From: an uncultured Collinsella sp.
Lineage (GTDB): Bacteria > Actinomycetota > Coriobacteriia > Coriobacteriales > Coriobacteriaceae
Direction of reading: 5' to 3'
NCBI GenBank assembly: GCA_902489295.1
Contig: CABTZM010000040.1
Span: forward strand, 1-14,130
DNA: 14,130 nucleotides
A program made the position numbers and the translations under genes. This document shows positions 6,186 through 12,832 of this stretch, in pieces (position 1 is the stretch's first letter; the number at the start of each line of letters is the position of its first letter). The notes under the pieces were generated by a model that saw only the letters and a program-made list of their open reading frames with translations, made no database searches and was not told the origin of the DNA.

Positions 6186-7463
6186 CTACATCACAGCGCG
6201 CAGCTCAAACCGATCGCCGTTAATGCGGAACTGGCAGTTGCCGTTCATGCGCTCCACGGCAAGTTTGATGCTCTTGGTTCCAAAGCCGTGGCCCGCATGC
6301 CGGGTCACGGGCATGCCGTCGACCATGCGCGGCGCGCGGTCAAACGTGTTGGAAACTAACAGCAACAGCTGGCCGTCCTCAAGTCGCAGGTCAAGGTCGA
6401 CGAATCGCTTTCCTTGGGGTGCGGCGCTTGCGGCGGTGATAGCGTTTTCCAAGGCATTTGAGAGCACGCTAAACAGGTCGGCGTCACCTACGTGGACGGT
6501 TTCGGGTACGGCGGCGCGCAGGTTGGCGGTAATGCCGTTTCTATTGATATCTGAGTTGAATGACGAAAGCGCGATGTTTACGGTCTCGTTGGCGCAGAAG
6601 CGGCGTACGGCGGTGCGGTCGCCGGCTTCGCAGAGCTCATCGATGCGTTTGAGCGCCTCGTCGGTGTGGCCCTCCTCAATTAAAGTGGCCAGGCCGCGTA
6701 GGAAGTGGCGCATATCGTGGCGAAGAATCGACAACTCGCGCCCAGATTGACGCCAAGCCTCGAGCTCTTTGATGGCGGCGCTGTCGCGGGTTTCGAGCAT
6801 CCAACGCTCTCGCTCGGCGGTTTCCTTTTCTTCGTATTCGCGCAGGTAAACGGCAAGAAACATAAGATAGAAGGCACAGAGCGCAAATGCCAAAAACTCA
6901 ACTGTCACCACCGAGCCCGAGTGGAACAGCGTGGTGTAGACGTTGGTGGCGTAGTCAAAGATGTAATAGACGAGCGGCAGGATTAAAAGGATGCCCAGCT
7001 CGGTGGGGCTTTTAATCGCCAGGCGGGGTCCAATGTCGCCGGCCCAATGCAGCAGGACGGCAAAGACGCCGAGCGTGGTCGCGATGCGTGCCAGATAGTA
7101 CGCGATCTGAGAATCGGTTGCGGCAAATGCGGCGATGCCCATCCAATTGCTGAACTGGCAGCTCAGATAGGCGCTGGTGACGCCCAACGTCGCGAGTAGC
7201 GGACTCAAGTGGTAGCGCGCGCATAGGTAGACGGTAAGCGGCAAGTGCACGACGAGCGGATAGACCTGACGGGCAAAAAGCTCTCCGCCAACGACATTGG
7301 CGATCGAAAAGGCAGCGCCGGTTGCGGCTCCGACCCCCACCAACTCGAGTGCATGGCGTCGATTGATTTCGATACCGCACAGCGCCGCCGAGGCAAAGAC
7401 GCCAAAGAGCAGCGTCGTGGCGTGGTGGATTGCCCAAAGGACCATTTCGACCGAGGAGATCAT
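6186..7463 (-). CDS. sensor histidine kinase, GHKL type (AgrC-like class)
   Basis: This is the membrane-bound kinase partner of the response regulator just upstream. Residues about 8-205 contain six or seven hydrophobic segments (around 8-29, 40-60, 69-83, 88-108, 120-140, 157-175, 186-206), a polytopic sensor typical of peptide-sensing kinases. A coiled-coil linker (207-245) leads to ELSILRHDMRHFLRGL, in which H249 is the likely phosphoacceptor. The ATPase domain has the N-box SVLSNALENAITA (332-344; N336, N340) and a G-box GHGFGTKSI (391-399). No DG-x-G D-box is obvious, as is usual in this class. It starts at ATG 7463, sharing one base with the regulator stop (TGATG), which implies coupled synthesis. 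Its stimulus cannot be read from the sequence; no AgrB/AgrD-like partner lies nearby. Confidence 0.88.
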   Translation of the reverse strand: MISSVEMVLWAIHHATTLLFGVFASAALCGIEINRRHALELVGVGAATGAAFSIANVVGGELFARQVYPLVVHLPLTVYLCARYHLSPLLATLGVTSAYLSCQFSNWMGIAAFAATDSQIAYYLARIATTLGVFAVLLHWAGDIGPRLAIKSPTELGILLILPLVYYIFDYATNVYTTLFHSGSVVTVEFLAFALCAFYLMFLAVYLREYEEKETAERERWMLETRDSAAIKELEAWRQSGRELSILRHDMRHFLRGLATLIEEGHTDEALKRIDELCEAGDRTAVRRFCANETVNIALSSFNSDINRNGITANLRAAVPETVHVGDADLFSVLSNALENAITAASAAPQGKRFVDLDLRLEDGQLLLLVSNTFDRAPRMVDGMPVTRHAGHGFGTKSIKLAVERMNGNCQFRINGDRFELRAVM

Positions 7464-8185
7464 CAGCGCCTCCCGCCCTCAAAGCGCACCGCAAAGTAGG
7501 CGTCTTGGAACCCCTGCTTGCTGCTGCGCGACAGCGGAATGCACGCGCCCGAGCGCATGACGATGTCTGTGCGATCGAAGTGGTCGATGTTGCGCAAGTT
7601 GACCTGGTAGCTACGGTGGCATTTAAAGAAGGTGGCATTTTGCGCTAAACGGTCCTCGACGCTGCGGAACGACTCGAGTGCCTCGATATCGCGTCCGTCG
7701 CGCAGGTGGAAGACCACGTGCTTGTTGCGCGCCTCGGCATATTCGATGTCGGACAGGCGCAGGGCGTGGTAGCCAAAGGACGTTTTGATCACGAGCTCGT
7801 CGGTTGCCGCCGGGCGCATGCTCGAAAGTTCGTCGAGTAACTGCGCCAGGCGTTCGTAAGTCACGGGCTTGAGCAGATAGTCGAAGGCGCGGACCTCGTA
7901 GGACTCCAGTGCAAACTCGGGCGACGAGGTGAGGAACACCAGGCGCACGGCGGTGTCGGCCTGGCGCAATTCGCGTGCGGTGTCCATGCCGTTGACGAGC
8001 GGCATGATCATGTCGAGCAGGATGATGTCGGCGCGCGACGCGGCATGGCGCGCCAGCAGGTCCTCGCCGCGCGTAACGAGCGCAACATCGACCGCCGTGC
8101 CCGTCTCGATCGACCAACGGTCGGTCATCCGGTGCAGTCTATCTAGAAAAGCGACGTCATCGTCGCAGGCAATAATCTTGAGCAT
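7463..8185 (-). CDS. LytTR-family response regulator
   Basis: This is a DNA-binding response regulator of the LytR/AgrR class. The receiver domain (1-120) has the acidic pocket DDD (8-10), the phospho-acceptor D58 in ILLDMIMPLVNG, T86/S87 at the switch position and K106 in the YLLKPV motif. The LytTR DNA-binding domain covers about 130-235 (IEYAEARNKHVVFHLRDG, FFKCHRSYQVNLRNI, IPLSRSSKQGF). The protein has 240 residues, the usual size. I chose ATG at 8185 because AAGGGGG precedes it and the first strand MLKIIACDDD starts at once. An upstream in-frame GTG at 8233 would add 16 unconserved residues. It is cotranscribed with the kinase gene downstream. Its target genes are not evident here; a LytTR direct repeat was not found by eye upstream. 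Confidence 0.93.
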   Translation of the reverse strand: MLKIIACDDDVAFLDRLHRMTDRWSIETGTAVDVALVTRGEDLLARHAASRADIILLDMIMPLVNGMDTARELRQADTAVRLVFLTSSPEFALESYEVRAFDYLLKPVTYERLAQLLDELSSMRPAATDELVIKTSFGYHALRLSDIEYAEARNKHVVFHLRDGRDIEALESFRSVEDRLAQNATFFKCHRSYQVNLRNIDHFDRTDIVMRSGACIPLSRSSKQGFQDAYFAVRFEGGRR

Positions 8186-8392
8186 TCTGAGCCCCCTTAG
8201 TAGTTCGATTTTGCCACATTGGGCGCGGACCACTCGCGGGGGAGCGCCCGTTCGTGCCTCACGGTGCGCAACTCGCGCCGAGCGGTATTGCGGTGGCGAA
8301 AGATGCCTCCTGCGCTATCGAGAGCTCGGCTATCCTCAGCTTGCCAGTTCGAATATGGACTTGCCGCATGGTCGAATCTTTATTTCAACTTT

Positions 8393-8436
8393 ACACCTAG
8401 GTTTACAGCTGTCTTGTCAGCTGTAAACCTAGGTGT
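8393..8436. promoter_or_regulatory. candidate NiaR operator: perfect 19-bp inverted repeat
   Basis: Two perfect 19-bp arms (8393-8411 and 8418-8436) flank a 6-bp spacer TCTTGT. Each arm contains the 8-bp palindrome ACCTAGGT (8395-8402 and 8427-8434). These have centres 32 bp apart, close to three helical turns, so two dimers could bind on one face of the DNA. The repeat covers the -35 box and the whole spacer of the nadA promoter and ends before the expected transcript start, so it acts as DNA, not RNA. Because niaR is the last gene of the operon, autorepression in response to niacin is the simplest reading. Binding is inferred. Confidence 0.75.
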
Positions 8437-8442
8437 CATACT
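8414..8442 (+). promoter_or_regulatory. nadABC-niaR promoter
   Basis: A -35 TTGTCA (8414-8419, 5 of 6) and a -10 CATACT (8437-8442, 4 of 6) are spaced by 17 bp. Transcription would start near 8449, about 29 nt before the nadA ATG. The inverted repeat at 8393-8436 covers the -35 and spacer, so a bound repressor would block RNA polymerase. Confidence 0.6.
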
Positions 8443-8477
8443 AAAGCCCCAAGATTCGCCAAAAGAGAGGGGCCTTG

Positions 8478-9503
8478 ATGGCACAGAGCGCGAACATGGA
8501 TGCGTCGGAGCTTGCACGCGATATCGCGGCCGGCCTGGCATCGGCAACGACGGCAACGGAGCGCGCGGCATTGGTGCCCGCAGAGCTCGTCGAGGTCATT
8601 CAGCAACTTAAAACCCAGCGCGACGCGGTGATCCTGGCGCACTATTACGTGGCGCCCGAGGTCCAGGCTGTGGCCGATTACGTCGGCGACAGCTTCTACC
8701 TGGCAAAGCTTGCCAAGAGCCTGCCGCAGCAGACCATCGTGCTGTGCGGCGTGGAGTTTATGGGCGAGAGCGCCAAGCTGCTCAATCCCACCAAGACCGT
8801 GCTGCTGCCCGAGCCGGGCGCGGACTGTCCCATGGCGCACATGGTCAAGCGCGAGACGGTCGATGCGGCGCGCGCCGAGTACGGCGACGACCTGGCCGTG
8901 GTCTGCTACGTCAACTCCACGGTCGAGATCAAGAGCTGGAGTGACGTGTGCGTTACCAGCTCAAACGCCGTCAAGATCGTCTCCGAGCTGCCGCAGCAGC
9001 ACATCTTGTTCATTCCCGACCAAAACCTGGGTCGCTTCGTAGCCGAGCAGGTGCCGCAAAAGCACGTCATTCTCAACAACGGCTACTGCCCGCGCCATCA
9101 CATCATCACCGTCGAGCAGATCGTCGACGCGACGGAGACCCACCCCGACGCGCTCGTGCTGGCGCATCCTGAGTGCAAGGCCGACGTTTTGGCCGAGGCC
9201 GACTACATCGGCTCCACCGCCGGCATCATCAAGTACGCCGAGGAGTCCGACGCGAGCGAGTTCATCATCGTGACGGTCCGCGGCGTGCTCTACGAGCTCG
9301 AGCGCCGCTGCCAGGGCACCGGCAAGAAGTTCTACTTCCCCGCGGTGCAGCCCACCTGCGTCAACATGGATCTCATCACGCTCGAAAAGCTCGTGCGCTG
9401 CCTGGAGACGGGCGAGGGCGAGGTGCAGATTGGCGTGTCGGACAAGGCCGCCGATCAGGCCAAGCTCACGCTCGACCGCATGCTCGAGTACGCAGCGCGC
9501 TAG
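8478..9503 (+). CDS. nadA: quinolinate synthase A
   Basis: NadA condenses iminoaspartate with dihydroxyacetone phosphate to quinolinate, using a [4Fe-4S] cluster bound by three cysteines. The 341 residues match the NadA family. LAHYY is at 53-57. VLCGVEFMGESAKLLNP is at 88-104 (cluster C90), followed by VLLPEPGADCPMA. NGYCPRHH has cluster C204, HPEC is at 230-233, and QPTCVNM has cluster C294. The spacing of the three cysteines fits the family. The ATG at 8478 lies 6-7 bases after a GAGAGGGG ribosome-binding site; a TTG one codon earlier is less likely. The first 30 residues are a variable N-terminal extension. It is the first gene of nadA-nadB-nadC-niaR, under the putative NiaR operator. It is cytoplasmic and oxygen-sensitive by family. 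Confidence 0.97.
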   Translation: MAQSANMDASELARDIAAGLASATTATERAALVPAELVEVIQQLKTQRDAVILAHYYVAPEVQAVADYVGDSFYLAKLAKSLPQQTIVLCGVEFMGESAKLLNPTKTVLLPEPGADCPMAHMVKRETVDAARAEYGDDLAVVCYVNSTVEIKSWSDVCVTSSNAVKIVSELPQQHILFIPDQNLGRFVAEQVPQKHVILNNGYCPRHHIITVEQIVDATETHPDALVLAHPECKADVLAEADYIGSTAGIIKYAEESDASEFIIVTVRGVLYELERRCQGTGKKFYFPAVQPTCVNMDLITLEKLVRCLETGEGEVQIGVSDKAADQAKLTLDRMLEYAAR

Positions 9504-9511
9504 AACAATGC

Positions 9512-9536
9512 GGCATGAGGGACGGTCCCTTATGTC
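9512..9536 (+). repeat. hairpin in the nadA-nadB gap, possible REP remnant
   Basis: An inverted repeat AGGGAC-G-GTCCCT (9518-9530) extends outward, allowing G-U pairs, to about 12 bp in RNA (9512-9536). It starts just after the nadA stop and ends before the nadB ribosome-binding site (GGGAGAGG, about 9545-9552). A GGGAC-GGTCCC core followed by TTATGTCACA resembles, from memory, palindromes scattered in some gut Gram-positive genomes. That memory is not verified here. No T-tract follows, so it is not a terminator. It may act as an RNA stability or translation element between the two genes. Confidence 0.55.
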
Positions 9537-9558
9537 ACATTCAAGGGAGAGGATTCCT

Positions 9559-10935
9559 GTGGAAACCAAGCAATACCCCGATATGGAGTGCGACGTCGTT
9601 ATTGCCGGCTGCGGTGTAGCGGGCCTGTATGCGGCTCTCAACCTGCCGACGAGCATGCGCGTGATCATGCTCTCCAAGGGCGCTGTCGACGAGTGCGATT
9701 CGATGCTCGCGCAGGGCGGCATTTGCGTGCTGCCCGAGGGCTCGGACTACGATGCCTTCTTTGAGGACACCATGCACGCCGGCCATTACGAGAACCGCCG
9801 CGAGAGCGTCGACATCATGATCCGCTCGAGCCGCTCGGTCATCAACGACCTGCTAGCGATGGGCGTGGATTTTGAGCGCAAGGCCGATGGCGGCCTCGAC
9901 TTTACCCGCGAGGGCGCGCACAGCCGTCCGCGCATTGCCTTCCATGCCGACATTACGGGCAAGGAGATTACGACCAAGCTGCTTCAGGCCGTTCGCAAAC
10001 TGGATAACGTGCAGATTTTGGAGCACGTGGCCATGACCGACATCCTGACGGGCGAGCGTGACGGCGCCACGGTGTGTGCCGGTGTCGTCGCCGTTCCCGT
10101 GGACGAGGACAACTCGGTTCGTCCCGCCGACGAGCTGGTAAATGCCGCCGAGGGCGCGCATGCCGGCGAGCCGTTTAAGATCCATGCCCGTCACACGCTG
10201 TGGGCAACGGGCGGCATCGGCGGCGTATACGACCACTCGACCAACTATCCGCAGCTTACGGGCGATGCCTGCTACATCGCTCAGGAGCATGGCATTAAGA
10301 TGGAGCACCTGGACTACGTGCAGATTCACCCCACGGGCCTGTTCTCGCCGCAGCCAGGCCGCACGTTCCTGATCAGCGAGAGCTGCCGCGGCGAGGGCGC
10401 GATTCTGCTCAATGCCGCCGGTGAGCGCTTTACCGACGAGCTTCAGCCGCGCGATGTGGTCGCCGCCGCTATTCGCGAGCAGATGAAGCAGGACGGTACT
10501 GAGCACGAGTGGCTGAGCTTTGCCCCCGTCGAGCGCGATGTAGTGACCGGGCACTTTGCCAACATTCGCGCACGCTGCTTGGAGGACGGCCGCGACATCT
10601 TGGACGAGCCCATCCCCGTTACGCCTACGCAGCACTACTTTATGGGCGGCGTGTGGGTCGACAAGGACGGCCGCACCTCGATGCCCGAGCTCTACGCAGC
10701 CGGTGAGACGGCCTGCAACGGCGTTCACGGCAAGAATCGCTTGGCTTCCAACAGCCTGCTCGAGTCCCTCGTATGGGGCCGCCGCGCCGCTTGGCGCATG
10801 CGCACCGGCGAGTCGCTCGCCGTGGAGCGGGCGGGCGAGCCCGCGCTCGACGGGCGTCATCGCGCCCTGAGCGCCGACTCCCTGGCGATCGATGATTTGG
10901 CCCGTGCCGCCGGCACGCAGGCCGTGGAGGAGTAG
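9559..10935 (+). CDS. nadB: L-aspartate oxidase
   Basis: NadB is an FAD enzyme. It oxidises L-aspartate to iminoaspartate, the substrate of NadA, using fumarate or O2 as acceptor. Motifs are the FAD-binding VVIAGCGVAGLYAALN (13-28), SMLAQGGICV (48-57), the family's HTAGH-like region replaced by DTMHAGHYE, WATGGIGGVY, QIHPTGL, PRDVVAAAI, TQHYFMGGVWVD, and NGVHGKNRLASNSLLESL near 388-404. The start is not certain. GTG at 9559 has the best ribosome-binding site (GGGAGAGG). In-frame ATGs at 9532 and 9508 lie in or before the hairpin. At 458 residues it is shorter than E. coli NadB (540): only about 50 residues follow the FAD domain, so most of the C-terminal helical domain is missing. The reading frame is intact, so this looks like a short family form, not a frameshift. 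Confidence 0.95.
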   Translation: METKQYPDMECDVVIAGCGVAGLYAALNLPTSMRVIMLSKGAVDECDSMLAQGGICVLPEGSDYDAFFEDTMHAGHYENRRESVDIMIRSSRSVINDLLAMGVDFERKADGGLDFTREGAHSRPRIAFHADITGKEITTKLLQAVRKLDNVQILEHVAMTDILTGERDGATVCAGVVAVPVDEDNSVRPADELVNAAEGAHAGEPFKIHARHTLWATGGIGGVYDHSTNYPQLTGDACYIAQEHGIKMEHLDYVQIHPTGLFSPQPGRTFLISESCRGEGAILLNAAGERFTDELQPRDVVAAAIREQMKQDGTEHEWLSFAPVERDVVTGHFANIRARCLEDGRDILDEPIPVTPTQHYFMGGVWVDKDGRTSMPELYAAGETACNGVHGKNRLASNSLLESLVWGRRAAWRMRTGESLAVERAGEPALDGRHRALSADSLAIDDLARAAGTQAVEE

Positions 10936-10938
10936 ACC

Positions 10939-11799
10939 ATGAATCCCATTACCATGAAGCTCGTCGTCGATGACCTGATTTTGCAGGCTCTGCGCGAGGA
11001 CATTACGTTTGAGGACGTGAGTACGGCGAGCGTGTGCCCCACGGCGCGCCCCGCTACCGTTGAGCTCATCGCCAAGGCCGACGGCATTATCGCCGGCCTG
11101 GACATATTCGGCCGCACCTTTGAGCTGCTGGATCCGCAGAGCTCCGTGTTGTTCGATGTCTCGGATGGCGACGAGGTGCACGCCGGCGACCACGTGGGCC
11201 AGGTGCGTGGCGACGCGCGCGTGCTGCTTTCGGGCGAGCGCGTGGCACTCAACTACCTGCAGCGCATGAGCGGCATCGCCACCTATACGCATCAGATGGC
11301 CGCGGCGCTCGAGGGCACCAAGACCGTGCTCGTCGACACGCGCAAGACCACGCCGGGTATGCGTGTCTTCGAGAAGGCGGCAGTCGAGATCGGCGGCGGC
11401 AGCAACCACCGCTACAACCTGTCGACGGCCGTCATGCTCAAGGACAACCACATCGATGCCGCCGGTGGCGTGGCACGTGCGATCGAGATGGCGCGCGCCC
11501 ATGCGTCGTTTACCACGACGGTCGAGATTGAGTGCGAGAACCTGGACATGGTGCGCGAGGCCGTTGAGGCCGGTGCCGACATCATCATGTTCGACAACAT
11601 GACCCACGACGATATGGCCGCCGCTATCGAGCTTATCGACGGCCGCGCCAAGACCGAGTGCTCGGGCAACGTGGATGCCGACAATATTCGCGCCTTGGCC
11701 GACCTGGGCGTCGATTATATTAGCTCGGGCGCCCTGACGCACTCCGCGCCGATCCTCGACCTCTCGCTTAAGCACCTGCGTCTGCTGGACGGTAAATAA
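10939..11799 (+). CDS. nadC: nicotinate-nucleotide pyrophosphorylase (quinolinate phosphoribosyltransferase)
   Basis: NadC converts quinolinate and PRPP to nicotinate mononucleotide, CO2 and pyrophosphate, completing the quinolinate route. The 286-residue length is standard. Visible motifs are the N-terminal REDITFEDVST (19-29), LSGERVALNYLQRMSGIAT (97-115), the PRPP/quinolinate-binding DTRKTTPGMR (133-142), GGGSNHRYNL (152-161), MLKDNHI (166-172), the acidic VEIECEN (195-201), MFDNM (217-221) and SSGALTHS (262-269). These give a complete active site. The ATG at 10939 is 3 bp after the nadB stop, and GGAGGAG overlaps the end of nadB. The stop overlaps the niaR ATG by one base. Confidence 0.97.
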   Translation: MNPITMKLVVDDLILQALREDITFEDVSTASVCPTARPATVELIAKADGIIAGLDIFGRTFELLDPQSSVLFDVSDGDEVHAGDHVGQVRGDARVLLSGERVALNYLQRMSGIATYTHQMAAALEGTKTVLVDTRKTTPGMRVFEKAAVEIGGGSNHRYNLSTAVMLKDNHIDAAGGVARAIEMARAHASFTTTVEIECENLDMVREAVEAGADIIMFDNMTHDDMAAAIELIDGRAKTECSGNVDADNIRALADLGVDYISSGALTHSAPILDLSLKHLRLLDGK

Positions 11800-12344
11800 T
11801 GAACGCCCGCGAGCGTCGCCGTGCCATCATGGCCGTGCTCGAGGGGGCCAAAGATCCCGTTTCGGGCAGCGCACTTGCCCGCGAGGTGGGCGTGAGCCGT
11901 CAGGTCGTGGTGCAGGATATCGCCCTGCTGCGCGCCGACGGGCACGATATCGTCGCCACCAACCGCGGCTACGTGCTGCAGGAAGCCGAGAGTAGCCCGG
12001 CCGTGCCCACGCGCCTGGTCAAGGTGCGCCACAGCGTGGAGCAGGCGGGCGACGAGCTCACGAGCATCGTCGATGCCGGCGGCGCCGTGCTCAACGTGAT
12101 CGTCAACCATCGCGTGTACGGCAAGATCACGGCCGACCTGGACATTCGCAACCGCCGCGATATCGAGCGCTACCTGCACGACATCGCCAGCGGCAAGAGC
12201 TTTCCGCTACTGACGGTAACGAGCGGCTATCACTTCCATCGTATTGCGGCAGAAGACGAGCAGACCCTCGACGAGATTGAGACCATGCTCAAAGAGAAGG
12301 GCTACCTAGCAGATCTGATGCCCTACGAGGACGACTTGTCCTAG
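11799..12344 (+). CDS. niaR: niacin-responsive transcriptional repressor NiaR (3H domain)
   Basis: NiaR (YrxA) represses NAD biosynthesis and niacin uptake genes when niacin is plentiful. The 181 residues comprise an N-terminal winged helix-turn-helix (about 3-60; SGSALAREVGVSRQVVVQDI, LRADGHDIVATNRGYVL) and a C-terminal 3H domain (75-170) named for its three conserved His. H104 is in NHRVYG, H127 in YLHDIASG, and H145/H147 in GYHFHRI. Aligned by spacing to my memory of Thermotoga TM1602, the metal ligands H79, E87, H146 and H148 correspond to H78, E86, H145 and H147 here, so the metal site looks intact. The ATG shares one base with the nadC stop (TAATG), so it is translationally coupled. Its position at the end of the operon and the inverted repeat at the nadA promoter fit autoregulation. 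Confidence 0.93.
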   Translation: MNARERRRAIMAVLEGAKDPVSGSALAREVGVSRQVVVQDIALLRADGHDIVATNRGYVLQEAESSPAVPTRLVKVRHSVEQAGDELTSIVDAGGAVLNVIVNHRVYGKITADLDIRNRRDIERYLHDIASGKSFPLLTVTSGYHFHRIAAEDEQTLDEIETMLKEKGYLADLMPYEDDLS

Positions 12345-12355
12345 CTCGACGCTGC

Positions 12356-12453
12356 AAACGCCCCTAAGCGGCAATCTGACGTTCAATTGTCGGTCGCGTA
12401 CCAAAGTACGCTTCCCTCCTCTTTCACGTCACCTTGCTCGCTTAGGGGCGTTT
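12356..12453. ncRNA. nested three-stem rod, candidate structured RNA or composite terminator
   Basis: Three nested perfect stems share one axis. The outer is 15 bp (12356-12370 with 12439-12453), the middle 6 bp TGACGT/ACGTCA (12377-12382 with 12426-12431), and the inner 6 bp GCGTAC/GTACGC (12396-12401 with 12406-12411) with a CAAA loop. Internal loops are nearly symmetric (6 and 7 nt; 13 and 14 nt). Read on the minus strand, one large loop is GAAAGAGGAGGGAA, a purine-rich Shine-Dalgarno-like run. The plus-strand end is followed by TTTT, so it may simply be a niaR terminator. The nesting is more elaborate than a terminator needs. It could be a conserved RNA motif or a small palindromic mobile element. 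The sense strand is unknown. Confidence 0.5.
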
Positions 12454-12496
12454 TCGCTGACTTATGCTCAACCTGCGGGGTTGCTATAGTGGCTGC

Positions 12497-12554
12497 CCGT
12501 GCACAAAAAAGGAGGCCTCCGCGGCGATGCGGAGGCCTCCTTTTTTGTGCACGG
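12497..12554. terminator. perfect bidirectional terminator between niaR and ferredoxin
   Basis: Two perfect 26-bp arms (12497-12522 and 12529-12554) enclose a 6-nt loop GGCGAT. Each arm has a GC core (GGAGGCCTCC) followed outward by six A or six T, so the hairpin works as an intrinsic terminator on either strand. It lies between the plus-strand niaR and the minus-strand ferredoxin gene, which converge here. It is 31 bp past the ferredoxin stop. Confidence 0.93.
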
Positions 12555-12585
12555 TGTACTTTTGAGTGTGCAAGTGGGGGAGTTG

Positions 12586-12771
12586 TTACTCCTCGACGAT
12601 CTCGGTGATCGCGCCAGCGGGGCAAGCGTCCTGGCAAGCGCCACAGGCGACGCAGGAGTCCTCGTCAGCGACGGTAGCGACGTCCTGGAGCTCCAGAACG
12701 CCAGCGGGGCAGGAGTCGACGCAAACGCCACAAGCGATGCACTCGTCGGCATCAATTACGGGATGAGCCAT
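12586..12771 (-). CDS. 2[4Fe-4S] ferredoxin
   Basis: This is a small clostridial-type ferredoxin that carries single electrons at low potential in the cytoplasm. Typical partners are pyruvate:ferredoxin oxidoreductase, hydrogenases and Rnf-type complexes; the true partner cannot be told here. The 61-residue protein has two complete CxxCxxCxxxCP clusters: C11, C14, C17, C21 (CIACGVCVDSCPAG) and C40, C43, C46, C50 (CVACGACQDACPAG). The pI is clearly acidic. I chose ATG at 12771 because AGAGAGG lies upstream and the protein then has the standard ferredoxin N-terminus (MAHPVID). The longer frame upstream runs through the leader hairpin. It is monocistronic, with a possible promoter at 12833-12860 and a strong terminator downstream. 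Confidence 0.95.
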   Translation of the reverse strand: MAHPVIDADECIACGVCVDSCPAGVLELQDVATVADEDSCVACGACQDACPAGAITEIVEE

Positions 12772-12790
12772 GGTAGTTTCCTCTCTGTTG

Positions 12791-12818
12791 ACCGACGCTA
12801 CAGGCGATGCGCGTCGGT
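12791..12818 (-). promoter_or_regulatory. ferredoxin leader hairpin
   Basis: An 8-bp stem ACCGACGC/GCGTCGGT (12791-12798 with 12811-12818) has a 12-nt loop. It lies in the presumed 5' leader of the ferredoxin mRNA, about 10 nt upstream of the ribosome-binding site. There is no T-tract, so it is more likely an mRNA stability or translation element, or a protein-binding palindrome. Confidence 0.45.
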
Positions 12819-12832
12819 TTGATTCGGGCAAA

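Noticed and set aside
8186..8392. Search for a peptide-signal precursor or a LytTR direct repeat beside the two-component genes
   Set aside because: No small frame with a ribosome-binding site and no paired repeats at the expected spacing were visible. Only a weak CAAAAT (minus strand of 8208-8213) lies upstream of the regulator.
9853..11775. 640-codon open frame on the minus strand opposite nadB and nadC
   Set aside because: nadB and nadC are certain from motifs and overlaps. In GC-rich DNA with strong third-position bias the antisense frame stays open by chance. Its translation has no recognisable domain and no ribosome-binding site.
12485..12490. TATAGT that could be a -10 box directly before the 26-bp terminator
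   Set aside because: No good -35 at 16-18 bp, and a transcript from it would enter the terminator at once. It may be chance.
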